Origin: Agrypnia vestita
Taxonomy: Eukaryota; Arthropoda; Insecta; Trichoptera; Phryganeidae
DNA length: 64,000 bases
Direction of reading: 5' to 3'
Assembly (NCBI GenBank): GCA_016648135.1
Contig: JADDOH010000482.1
Span: 185,532 to 249,531 of the forward strand
A program made the position numbers and the translations under genes. Positions 54,691 through 64,000 of the stretch are shown here, in pieces. The notes beneath the pieces are model-generated. The model was not told the origin of the DNA, searched no databases, and saw only the letters and a list, made by a program, of their open reading frames with translations. Position 1 is the stretch's first letter, and every line of letters starts with the position of its first letter.

Positions 54691-54759
54691 TATTTATAAA
54701 GCAGGACAGCTGTAATTTCGTTTAATGTTTTAAATGGCAACACAGTCAAGGGCACTATG

Positions 54760-55995
54760 CGTTTCTTGGCAACCTGGCAACCGCGATGTTAACTTTCACC
54801 AATGGCTGGAAAATGCAGGTCTGGTAGAAATGATAAAAAACAGGCATTTAATATAAACTCTACCATGGAACGCTTTAATTAATGAAAGTTTTAATTACGC
54901 CAGTATGAGTAGATAGGTAGGGACTTTAAAACTTTCAAGATGGCAAAGTCTCGGTAAACTTTGGGATTTCTTGTGCGAATTTTAGTTAGTTTAGCGAAGT
55001 ATTGAAGTGAAAGTGATCGGCATCAAGAGGCTCGCGTATAAATACATTTTACAGCCCGCGTTTACGAACTGAGACAAGATGAGATAAATTTCAGTACCAT
55101 GTACAGTGTTGAAATGTCAATCTAGTGGTATACTCAGAGGTCGATTTGAGAAGTAGGAAGAGACAAAACCTCTAAACTACGTGTATGACGTTCAATTTGA
55201 TAGAGAGACCTAACTATGTTAAAGCGAGTGTTATATCTGAAATCAAAAATAAACACAAGAAAGTAAATTAGAAACCTTTATTGTGTAAAAACTGCTGCCA
55301 GGGAGTTTCTGATTCACCTAACTGACGAACCGAATATCAATGGTCAATGGAGTGATATTTGACATAATAATGTTGTATATAAATAATTTATTTTATTTTA
55401 TTTTTTAACAAATGTTCGTTATTGACCCTTACAATGGTCCTAGAGTGTCTTTAGAGTATAGATGCAAAGTAAAAATATTTTATAAAACTATTGAAGATGT
55501 AATGATTACACTTTTTACAACGAAGAAACTAAGAATAATTTTTAATAATACTACAATAGTTACTTCCAAATTTTATGATCAAAAAGCAAGATAAAATACA
55601 TATATTTACACAGGTAGGTACTCTATATTCCTTTGAAATAAATACTAAAATTATCATCATTTCAAATCATTTAAAAACAGAAAATAAAGTAATTCCTGAA
55701 ATATGTAACTTAAGCTAAAGCGGAAAGTAATAAAATTATATTTTACTTACGTATGAACTGTATACGCGTTATTATTTTAGATTTATAAAAAGTACAAAGA
55801 TGACCAATTACTAAACACTGCAAAAAATCATTGGTATTCATTAAATATGAAACGTTGGAATCTGCAATGTCCATCGAATGTATGTACGGGTATATGTATT
55901 TGCCAATGGAATGCAGACATTCACGCAACCAAATATTTCCACGTACTTGGCACGTGCGTTGAGCGTGTGGTAAGCCGCGTTGCATATTCAATTTT
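54760..55995. other. non-coding, presumed intron
   Basis: At about 55405-55460 a GTTCGTTATTGACCCTTACA/GGTCCTAGAGTG block matches 40375-40440. The part at 54930-55260 is less AT-rich but unassigned. Confidence 0.35.
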
Positions 55996-55999
55996 TAAC

Positions 56000-56258
56000 A
56001 TACTAGATGTTACCCGTCAAAAAGGACGGTTGATCCGCGCCTTTGCTAAGCCCTGGTATATATTTATAGTATGTTTTGGCAGTCTGCGGAGGAGCAGCGG
56101 TAGCAACGTCGCTATCATTACCGCCTTCGGATTTGCTGGCCTGGGGTTCGAACCCCATCTCCGGCCGTTTAATTTCGTTTTTTTTAACCATGAATTCAAA
56201 CGAAATTACAGGGACAGACAGACAGACAGACGAACAGACAACGAAATTATTATGTTTG
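56000..56258 (+). mobile_element. GACA-tract repeat with the clearest tRNA-like block
   Basis: It starts CTAGATGTTACCCGTCAAAA and lacks the CCGGTTCCTAA part. TTGGCAGTCTGCGGAGGAGC follows, then a perfect box-B-like GGGGTTCGAACCCC, five or six GACA/GACG units and ACGAAATTATTATG. Long predicted peptides on either strand (56003-56332 -, 55847-56320 +) are artefacts of this repeat. Confidence 0.75.
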
Positions 56259-56259
56259 A

Positions 56260-58060
56260 TACAGTTATCGATTCTTCTATTGATGTAATGCATCTTTTGA
56301 CTCTTACCCTGAAGCATTAAAGTTCCCAACATGTAAACTCTGGAACATCGAAGAGCACGTGCTGAAGTAAAACTATTTTCAAACTACTGCAAGGATATCT
56401 CGACCGTCCCAGTCAACTGGACCTAATCTCCTTTCATGTTCCCTGTAGACAAACTCGACAGAACGTGCTATTATGTTTCAAGAAAGAGAACGTCCATACT
56501 CAAAATACATTTTACTTCACACATGCAAGGCATTCAATGATAATTGTATCGATATTGACCTCTTTATTATTGATCTTAAAATAATGCTATAGAAAGATTT
56601 TACGTACTTTATTCTAGCACCACTACGTCACCATAACATTTATCTGCACTCACTGCATCTAATCTTATTTTCCTCCACCTCTACTCTGACTCCTACTTCC
56701 TTGCCCTTTTTTTCCCATCCCTATTCCCGTTTTACAGTCAACACTCATTAATTATCTCTTTTCATCGTAATATTCTTTTCTTATACAATCGCTTTCCTTT
56801 CTTTAGTTCTAATATTGTTTGTTAGTTACTACTATTTATTAATTAACATAAATATATTGTCAAATCCAACTTTGTCTTACTCATCTGTGAATCTTTTTAA
56901 TTGGTCTATATATTATGCACGTATTTTATAACGTTTAAAAACTATAAATACTTCTCAATAAATAAATATTTTCTTTCTTCAGTCATATGTTCTACAAAGC
57001 TAAACCCTTTTACCCCTTCTATAATTTTCACAACTACACTGCATTCAGATTGTGCCTGAGCGACTGAATTTCTGATGCATTCCATCTCCTTTCTTTCATC
57101 ATTTGCCCATTCTAGGCTTAACGTACATTATGATCGACACCAGAACTCATGTATTATTATTGTATTAAACGCACCGTTTCAATATTGGAGTCCCTCGCAC
57201 GTCATAGGCTATGCATGCAGTTTTCTATTGCACCATTTTGATTGTATTTTTGTCTGTGTATTCACGAATATGTCGCTTTTTCTCAAGTCTTCAAATGTTT
57301 GAACTTATCATGATGGATCTTCTCTTATATTTATAACTACTGGTCATATTGGTCAAAATATGTACACCAGTCACTTGTATAATGTTTTTTCACGTCTCTG
57401 CTGTATCCAGAAGTACAATTTTTGTATATTATCACAACTGGGTAACCTTTCATATTAAAATTAAAATTTAATAATGTAATAATTATCATTTTTAAACCTA
57501 AAATTGTACTATTGCATAATTTATTCTCTTTAATGTTTAATTAAATATAGAATATTCCAAGAATGCTAAACTTCCAGTGCAAATACTATTTTACCTACTT
57601 TATTTTTAAAATAAAATTTACTAAACATTACAGTGTTTAATATTCTTTAATCAAAAATAGACGAAACAAAAAATTAAAAAAGATTGAGGACACGCTTCTA
57701 TAAGGATGTTTCGGATTACAAGATAAATTTTGAAAATAAACTGTGGAGTAGATAATAATTACTGGAATTTCAGTAATCAATACAGGCTTAGGTAACGGTT
57801 AGAAAATAATGGTCTCTTCTTGAGATCTTGGATCCCATTTCTCGTTCACCCGAGTACTTGTATTCCATTGATGATTTTTTGTTACTATTAAATTTTTTTT
57901 TGCGAGTGTTCATCTTCAGGACATTCTTGTAACTTATTCCTTCACCTTTTTATCAGGTTTTAATTAAAATATTATTAATAAAAAATGTGATTGTAAATTA
58001 CGTAAAATTAATTTCCGTTGCTAAAGAATGCGGAAATTTACGGAATGTTTTAAAAACATT
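56260..58060. other. non-coding, presumed intron
   Basis: AT-rich. A TTCATCTTCAGG segment at 57909-57920 could be a lone hammerhead half (CCTGAAGATGAA on the minus strand) but has no good partner. No gene is recognised. Confidence 0.35.
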
Positions 58061-58109
58061 CTTTGCAGGTAGGTCCTGTCTAAAACTCGTAGTAGGTACC
58101 ACACCGGCA

Positions 58110-58150
58110 GGATTATAGGAGCGGGGGTGAAGCGGGGTGGGGGGATTGTT
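58110..58150 (+). other. G-run cluster, possible quadruplex
   Basis: GCGGGGGTGAAGCGGGGTGG continues with GGGGATT, giving three G runs of four to six in 24 bases. This could form a two-tetrad quadruplex or an uneven three-tetrad one. The surrounding 58060-58330 patch is GC-richer than its neighbours. Confidence 0.35.
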
Positions 58151-58329
58151 CCATTCAAAGCACGTGACGCGGTAGACACTGATATTGTGTGTATATGTAA
58201 AGTCGTGCCGTGTCGCGGGGAAACAATTGATGTATTTAGTATACTTTATTCGGTGGTCGTCAACCATGAAATTTTGAGAAACGCTATTCCTAGGTATTCT
58301 AGTGAATAAAGTCTGAGAATAAATTTTAT

Positions 58330-59765
58330 TTTATTTTATTTTAAAAGAAACACTCAGACACGTTGATAACACAATAATTTAATACAGGCAAAGTTTTTGT
58401 CAATTCTTCAATTAAAAGTATCTGCGACATGCACTTGCGTTAAAATGAAATGCACATTAGAAAAAAGAACAGTTTTTTTAAAACACATTAAATAAATAAA
58501 AAAATATAATAATGTCATACGCCAAGTACACAACAAAAACAACTTGCGGTCGATATGTTTAAAGAACTGCTAAACAAATCCACCCTATCCATGTAACGAT
58601 GACACAACTGATAATATAAAGTACAAATCCTAGTGATTGGATGGTTTTGACCAATTTCTAAAGCGATCTGGTTGAAATGATTTTAGGTTCAAGAGACAAG
58701 GGTTTGACATGTAGAAGTTTATGCCACTGATTGCTGATTTCTTCTTAGTTCCATAATAATTACTTATGACTTGAGTTCTGGCCTTTGAAAAAACCTAGTT
58801 CTTGCAAATTAGAAATAATATTAGTCGTTTTATCGTATCGTGTAGTGATGGTGAAAAAAAGTCATAACCATTTTTATTATGTTTGCTTGTTCACCGTTAA
58901 AAAGGATATGTCATAACATGATCATATTACATTAATACATTGAATAATGCATGTTACTAGAGTGGGCCGCGATTTTCCGCAATTTTCATATTGGGTTGCG
59001 TTTGAAAAAAGTAAAGTATTGTTTTTATGTATTTTGCACCTATTATGCTTTTAATTAGTTTCTCGTTACTGAATAAAAATAGTAGAAAACAGTTTCCATT
59101 TATCGAAATAAATCTCAAATAACGGTTATTGTATAACCGGTTAAATTATCGGCTTTGACCATCACTAGTATCTATCTTATAGCTGCTCTTCCAATTTTGT
59201 ACTATTTCTCAAGGATTAACATTAACAAATTTGAAACAAGATATAATAATTAATCAGCCTGGCTAATAAACACATCGATATATTATTTTTAAGGTCAATT
59301 TTCAAAAATTGATTTAAATCTAATAATATAAAAAATCTTTCGTGTTATGGCGGATTTTATATACACATATTATGTTGCTAGAAGAGAGACTATCCCCCTC
59401 TCTTCTACCAACATGCCCAAATTACCTGCATGTTGCAAAAATAAAAAATAAGTATATGGGAATTGAATAACTATTTAAGAACCGTGACCGATCTGAAAAT
59501 AAATTAAAAAGGTAATTACAAAAACTATGTAACTTACTTTCACAAAAAGTATTTGGTTATTTGTAAAATGTATTTAATTTGCTTCTTTCATATTTTTAAA
59601 TTCATAATATACGTAACTGTAAACCTATGTTATTTGTATGTAAAATTTCTAAACCCCTGTGAATAATAACAGAATAGTGTGTTTCCAACAGGTGATTAAA
59701 CAATTCTGATGAAGTTATTGTATTATAATTTTTAACTATTTAAAATTTATTTCAAATATTACAAA
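58330..59765. other. non-coding, presumed intron
   Basis: AT-rich; nothing recognised. Confidence 0.35.
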
Positions 59766-59771
59766 TTAATT

Positions 59772-59956
59772 TAGCTTGTTGGTCTTGTGGTTAGGACACT
59801 GGCCTCGTGATCCAAAGGTCGCGGGTTCGAACCTCACTCCAGACTAGCGAGTTAGTCCTATTTTCATAGCACAAGCGTTTAGCTTAGTTTAAAAATAGTA
59901 AGAATATTGATGTGACACGTATTCCGTGTTCACATCTCTATTTTAAAAAAAAAAAA
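59772..59956 (+). mobile_element. tRNA-Thr(CGU)-like SINE, copy 2 (reference)
   Basis: AGCTTGTTGGTCTTGTGGTT (box A), an anticodon loop CTCGTGA with CGT, and GGTTCGAACCTC (box B) form the head. The body ends CACGTATTCCGTGTTCACAT, then CTATTTT and a run of about 12 A. It is nearly identical to the minus-strand copy at 18888-19063. Confidence 0.9.
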
Positions 59957-59959
59957 CAT

Positions 59960-60260
59960 TTTTTATGAATATCATCCTCATCCTTGTTATTTAATATATA
60001 ATTCTTAAAGAAAGCTAATAATCAGTAAAGAAAGCTCATTGTATAGAATTTGGGATGTTTTATTATTCAATTTGGTAGTACATTTTTATAGTTTGGATTC
60101 TTAGATCCAAATCAAACATATGAATATGTACCTTAAAATTCTGAAGAGAAGTATTAAAATAACTCATAAACTATGTCCCTTTTCCCTTAGAATGATCAAA
60201 ATTTAGAATGCTGGATTAAGGCGATGTAGTATAATTACATTAATGTGTAAATAAAACATT
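59960..60260. other. non-coding spacer
   Basis: AT-rich; nothing recognised. Confidence 0.35.
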
Positions 60261-60264
60261 TTTT

Positions 60265-60537
60265 TTAATACTTAGTGAATACTTTATATCTTAATGTAAG
60301 TAAAAAAAATATGAATCTCAGACTATTTCTCGATTGTGCTCCATAGATAGCCTGAACACCCGTTGGTGTATAATAAAATATTACGTCATTTCCGTACTTC
60401 TCTACAGAATAGAGGTCTGTACGATAAAAGTAGCCACCATTAAAAGGAATTGAAATGTCGCTATTCAGATATACATATTCTGCAAATTCCAAAGTGCTTA
60501 AAGGCAGAACTAAGGCAAGAAAACTAGTAAATCACAT
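60265..60537 (-). pseudogene. secreted-protein gene copy with a stop at codon 2
   Basis: From an ATG at 60537 the minus strand reads M, stop (TGA), then FTSFLALVLPLSTLEFA, a good signal-peptide core. The mature part begins EYVYLNSDISIPFNGGYFYR, then TDLYSVEKYGNDVIFYYTPT and GVQAIYGAQSRNSL. Apart from codon 2 it is open to 60265. TGA could derive from CGA by one CpG transition, which would restore an ordinary signal peptide. Aromatic residues and balanced codons argue for a real protein origin. A TTATAAG box lies about 60 bases upstream. No family is recognised and no clear splice donor was seen, so it may be a first exon, a retrocopy or an isolated relic. Confidence 0.45.
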
Positions 60538-60544
60538 TTAACGT

Positions 60545-61150
60545 AGGAAAGCTGTATTCTTCGAAAATATTCTCCGCGACGCGAATTGAGATTTCTTATA
60601 ACTCATTAGTAGGCGTAGAAAGAAATTTGTAAAGAAAATTCGAGGCCCAGAAAGAAAATTACTGCATACATACCCTTGGAAAGTCGTTTTATTACCGAAA
60701 TATTGAATTTAGTGCATCTTGTTCTGGGTAAACCAGCATACATCATATTCAACAGAAAATAAATAGTTCTTGAAAAATAAGAATAAAAATAAAAGTACAA
60801 TGCCTGGCAAGGTTAATGTTCTAAAGATACAGTGAAGGGATTTCTAGTCGATAACGGTGGGAAACGTTTTACTAAAAAAACAATTTGCTTTCAGATGCTT
60901 TATGAAAGTTTTGTTATGCCTACAATATTTAAAAAAAATATGTGTAGAAAAATATAATGACTATAAAATACAATTCTTTATATAGCAATTATACTCTGTA
61001 TCTAAGTTAATTTGTCAAGAACATTGTCCGTTTATCAAAAATTAAATAATAATAATTTCAAAAATAAAAATTTATAATAAATATCATTTAAACATTTGGC
61101 AGTTACGTGGTTTTAATTTACAATATATTTTATTTTAACTTAGTTAATAA
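60545..61150. other. non-coding
   Basis: AT-rich. The frame at 60606-60800 (-) has no motif. Confidence 0.35.
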
Positions 61151-61156
61151 TTATAC

Positions 61157-61188
61157 CTAATGATGAGAGGTACTTTGCCTCTCGAAAC
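61157..61188 (+). ncRNA. hammerhead-like core (PLE family 4), one core change
   Basis: CTAATGA, then a perfect six-pair stem II (GAGAGG/CCTCTC) and GAAACTATATTAGT. The only core deviation is CUAA in place of CUGA, a change expected to kill cleavage. ATTAGTAATTAATAAC follows, as in other members. Confidence 0.5.
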
Positions 61189-61194
61189 TATATT

Positions 61195-62475
61195 AGTAAT
61201 TAATAACTCATTTATTGTTTATATTACAAAGTTAAAATAAAACATATTTTAAATTTATAATAAATTTCATAAAAAAATTACCAAAAAAAGTCATTGTAGA
61301 AGAGAATTAAGCATGTTTTTTGAATTAGAAACCGCCAGGACATTACAACTTCAAACAAATATAAAGCTGAAATATGAACGTATAAAAATACGTCATTTTA
61401 GTAATTGAATAAATCTGATAAAGGTAATAACACTGGCTGGGTTTTAAAAGATTGACAACTTCTTCCATAACCTCTTAGAGGTATATTGACCGAAGATAAT
61501 GCGTGAATGCACTTGGTATCTTTTTAAAAACCACTCACGTCCCTTCTTCGGTACAAAGAGGCAACATGACATGACGGTCCGCTCACAAGTTAGTTAGTTT
61601 TGGCGCGGACTCGGAGATGGCGCCCTTTTCGGAGATTATTCTCTTTGTTTTCGGTTTCATTCGTATTCTAATATTTTTTAATTAACTAACTAAATGTGTA
61701 TTAGTGGAGTAATCAATAAGTTTTTCATTTAAAAATGTGTACGGAAAAAATAAACATTGATATATGATGTGGTATTCTGTGCTGAATAATTAAAAAAAAA
61801 CTAATTAAATTGTGAACTAAAAATAGACAGAAAATAATTTAAAATTTTTTTTTTTAATTTTTTCCGATTTAATAAAAGGCAATCACTGGTGTGATTCTTA
61901 TGTATTGCCAAAAATATTATATATTTTTATCAAACCGTTAAACCACAACACAAAATTTATTAATTAGGTAGTAAAATGATGTAAATAATATCGTATTATT
62001 AATTTTTTTGATTAGAGATTGTCATAATTTCATCAGAATTTCCAATATTGTATAGAAAGAACAAGCTATATGACTAATCTGTGCTACATATGAAGCATTT
62101 TCTTTCATAATGAAGAGGCTTTTGTCTCGAGAGTAGCTCTCAAGGTAAAGCGCTACTCTCTTTGAATCGGGACATTTAAATAAGGTACTTAAATATCCCA
62201 TTTTAAGAATGATACACTATATATTTGTATTTATTCTTGAACTAAAGATATATTTTAGGAAAGGCTAGCACATCATTTAATTCAGTTCAGTTTAATGTCG
62301 ATAATCCGGCGTTTATTACATAACATTTTAATGGCTCGCTACAACACTTATATATCAGGAAAATACGTATATCGAACTTATTCACTTGGTAAATGTATAT
62401 ATTTGGATCTATAGAATGCTACAGATCTAAATTCGATTCCTTTCATGTCACTCAATTGCTAGAAAACTATCTAAT
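61195..62475. other. non-coding with a GC-richer patch
   Basis: The part at 61540-61670 is less AT-rich and contains GGAGATGGCGCCC (about 61613-61625), resembling the AG(A/G)TGGCGC core bound by insect CTCF. GAGAGTAGC and GCTACTCTC form an inverted pair at about 62129-62161. No gene is recognised. Confidence 0.35.
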
Positions 62476-62479
62476 GTAT

Positions 62480-63010
62480 AAAAATAATATAATTAATAAA
62501 AATATGGTTTGTTTTCACAACTTATATATTGATAATATCAACATGTTTCAGGGCCAATGGACGACCCTTCTTCAGGATACAATGAATACTAACAAATTAA
62601 AAATTAAAAATCAAAGAATAGACAGTATAAATATATAAAAAATAATACATGGGAAATGAATAAACAATTAAGTGCTAACATAAAAACATGTTAAAAAGAT
62701 AACGATTTGTAAAAAGAAAGGTTATTTATAGTATTCAATTTATTATTTACACTTTTTCTTATTTGATTTTTTTTTATAAATAGGTACCCAAGTCCTTTTT
62801 AGAAATAAATAGTTTTTAAATTTATTTTCATGTTAGTACTAAATTATGTAATCATTTCCAATATATTTTGTTGTCAATACTTTGATTTTTGATTTGTAAA
62901 TTTTTAGTATACATTGTATCCTGACGAAGCGACCATTGTCCCTGAAATATGTTGATATTTTCAACATATAAGTGGTGAAAACGAAGTATATTTTTATTTG
63001 TTATCACCAC
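62480..63010. mobile_element. PLE family 1, facing ends with two hammerhead-like cores
   Basis: The left unit on the minus strand (62545-62575) reads CTGAAGAAGGGTCGTCCATT, then GGCCCTGAAACATG. The right unit on the plus strand (62921-62947) reads CTGACGAAGCGACCATTGTC, then CCTGAAATATG. Both are followed by a stem-III-capable segment; on the right TATGTTGA pairs with TCAACATA. AGTGGTGAAAAC follows on the right and (GT)TGTGAAAACAAAC on the left. The two units point outward from a centre of about 350 AT-rich bases with no coding remnant. Confidence 0.7.
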
Positions 63011-63614
63011 AAAATCATTCTGCTCTTTTTGAAGAAGATATAAAAATAATACTTGCAATTCGGTCATCTTTTATTACACGCTTATTTTGAGGTTATAAAA
63101 TGTATAATTTCAACTATTTCTATGCAGTAGAGGTATATAAATATTTAGAATTTTAAACCTAATTGAATTATTTATAAAATATATTAAATTTATGAAGTGT
63201 TGCACCTTTAAAAAAATGTCCAATTAAACTAACATTAATCCTGTAATGAAATAATTAATAATATATTTTTAAATGATTGTATTTCAATTTAATATGCTGT
63301 TCATGTTGGATCGCGTAATTTGATACAGTGTTTAATGACGATGAGCGAAGTAAATTAGTAAATTAATATAGAAGTTTGTTAGAAGCAGTTAAGATAAACC
63401 GCTTGAAGCAACTTGTGACATTTAACCTTTAGCGAGTTTCGCGTGCTCCTAAATATTTCACAACCGACATTTTAACAAAACACAACGCAACGTGCGAATA
63501 ATTCGCGTTTGTGCCCGCTTTTGATTTAATAACATAAAATATAATTTTCCTCGTGTAATTTCAAAGAAACATTCCTGTGAATAATTGACGTGATAAAACC
63601 CTAGTGTTAGGAAA
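63011..63614. promoter_or_regulatory. upstream and 5' UTR-like region of the last exon
   Basis: AT-rich to 63330. From about 63340 to 63614 it is less AT-rich, without repeats, and contains CGCG/GCG steps, as expected of a promoter plus leader. No TATA box is obvious; the transcription start cannot be placed. An in-frame TAA at 63594-63596 closes the frame upstream of the ATG. Confidence 0.35.
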
Positions 63615-63659
63615 ATGCTAAAATTTTGTTCACCCGGTGGAAGGAGAAAGGAATTTGTG
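63615..63659 (+). CDS. candidate first coding exon, 15 codons
   Basis: ATG in a good context (GGAAAATG) opens MLKFCSPGGRRKEFV, ending at a GTATGC donor (63660) in phase 0. The start follows an in-frame stop and a leader-like region. A short hydrophobic start plus a basic run before the first domain would suit, for example, a FERM-domain protein, but that is a guess and the peptide is too short to assign. It lies on the same strand as the PDZ exon 35 kb upstream, so it may be an alternative first exon or a separate gene. Confidence 0.4.
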
Positions 63660-64000
63660 GTATGCTATTATTCTTCATTTTGTTCTAATTTGTGAAATTC
63701 CTGTATTTAATATCTGAATGCTCTAATCAACGCACATAAGGAAAGCATAAAATTTTTCGTTATTCGAGTTGTTATTTTTATAAAGCAGGCAGGTGTGGTT
63801 ATAATGGGAAAAAATATCAAGAATATTTTATGTATCCTATAATTTAAATTTTCAAGAATATGTTTAATAGTTAAAATTTTCAAGAACACTATACTGGATT
63901 TCATTCCTAGGGGGACATAATAAATTGTCATTGAGAAGTGATGTCATTGAGACGAATCTATTATTTATGGGAATGTAGGTATGGAAGAATTTTTGGGTGT

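Noticed and set aside
55847..56332. 157- and 109-codon frames on both strands
   Set aside because: Both cross the GACA-tract repeat; the 'RPEMGFEP'-like peptides are typical artefacts of its tRNA-like block.
57905..57922. CCTGAAGATGAA (minus) as a hammerhead core
   Set aside because: No matching stem II and GAAAC half; it may be a lone fragment.
1..64000. CRISPR arrays, prophage, operons, rRNA genes
   Set aside because: No regularly spaced repeats, bacterial-type gene packing, ribosome binding sites or rRNA-like sequence; the window is eukaryotic.

Overview
The window is nuclear DNA from an arthropod, most likely an insect. The evidence is strong AT richness, splice-donor-bounded coding exons, a first exon of a PDZ protein of the PDLIM/Zasp (ALP/Enigma) family, tRNA-derived SINEs, and LINE, LTR, hAT-, PIF/Harbinger- and Penelope-type elements. 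There are no operons, ribosome binding sites, CRISPR arrays or phage genes. Most open frames longer than 60 codons are chance frames or shadows of transposon remnants.

Host gene content is sparse. The best-supported coding piece is a 32-codon first exon at 28105-28200 (+) that starts a PDZ domain and ends at a GTGAGA donor. Its next exon was not found downstream, so the intron is probably longer than 35 kb and most of the right half of the window would be intron. Weaker candidates are a terminal exon with a textbook acceptor at 17983-18066 (+), short first coding exons at 48827-48856 and 63615-63659 (+), a 37-codon small ORF at 14925-15038 (+), and a signal-peptide-bearing secreted-protein pseudogene at 60265-60537 (-). 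A degraded tRNA-Glu(CUC) lies at 12992-13062 (+).

The rest is layered repeats. (1) One LINE family is present as at least seven 5'-truncated copies, most ending in a TTAG-type tandem tail; five or more other LINE remnants are also present. (2) Three diverged solo LTRs of one TGTAAC-type family lie at 4.2, 25.5 and 33.9 kb. (3) Penelope-like elements (PLEs) are represented by three GIY-YIG endonuclease C-terminal remnants (37.3, 39.6 and 40.8 kb) and by about 19 hammerhead-ribozyme-like cores (CUGANGA - stem II - GAAA), nine of them well formed. Several lie in facing inverted pairs. (4) A repeat with a GACA tract has long copies carrying a tRNA-like block and short copies lacking it. (5) SINEs have a tRNA-Thr(CGU)-like head. 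(6) MITEs and foldbacks include a hAT-type copy with a perfect 8-bp target duplication, a Harbinger-type element with a broken MADF gene that is itself split by a TA-flanked element, and a MITE interrupted by both another MITE and a SINE.

The most interesting signal is the density and arrangement of hammerhead-like PLE termini: five or more sequence families in 64 kb, some directly downstream of PLE endonuclease remnants on the same strand, and some enclosed in perfect or near-perfect inverted repeats. All family calls come from reading the sequence and recalling motifs; no searches were run.
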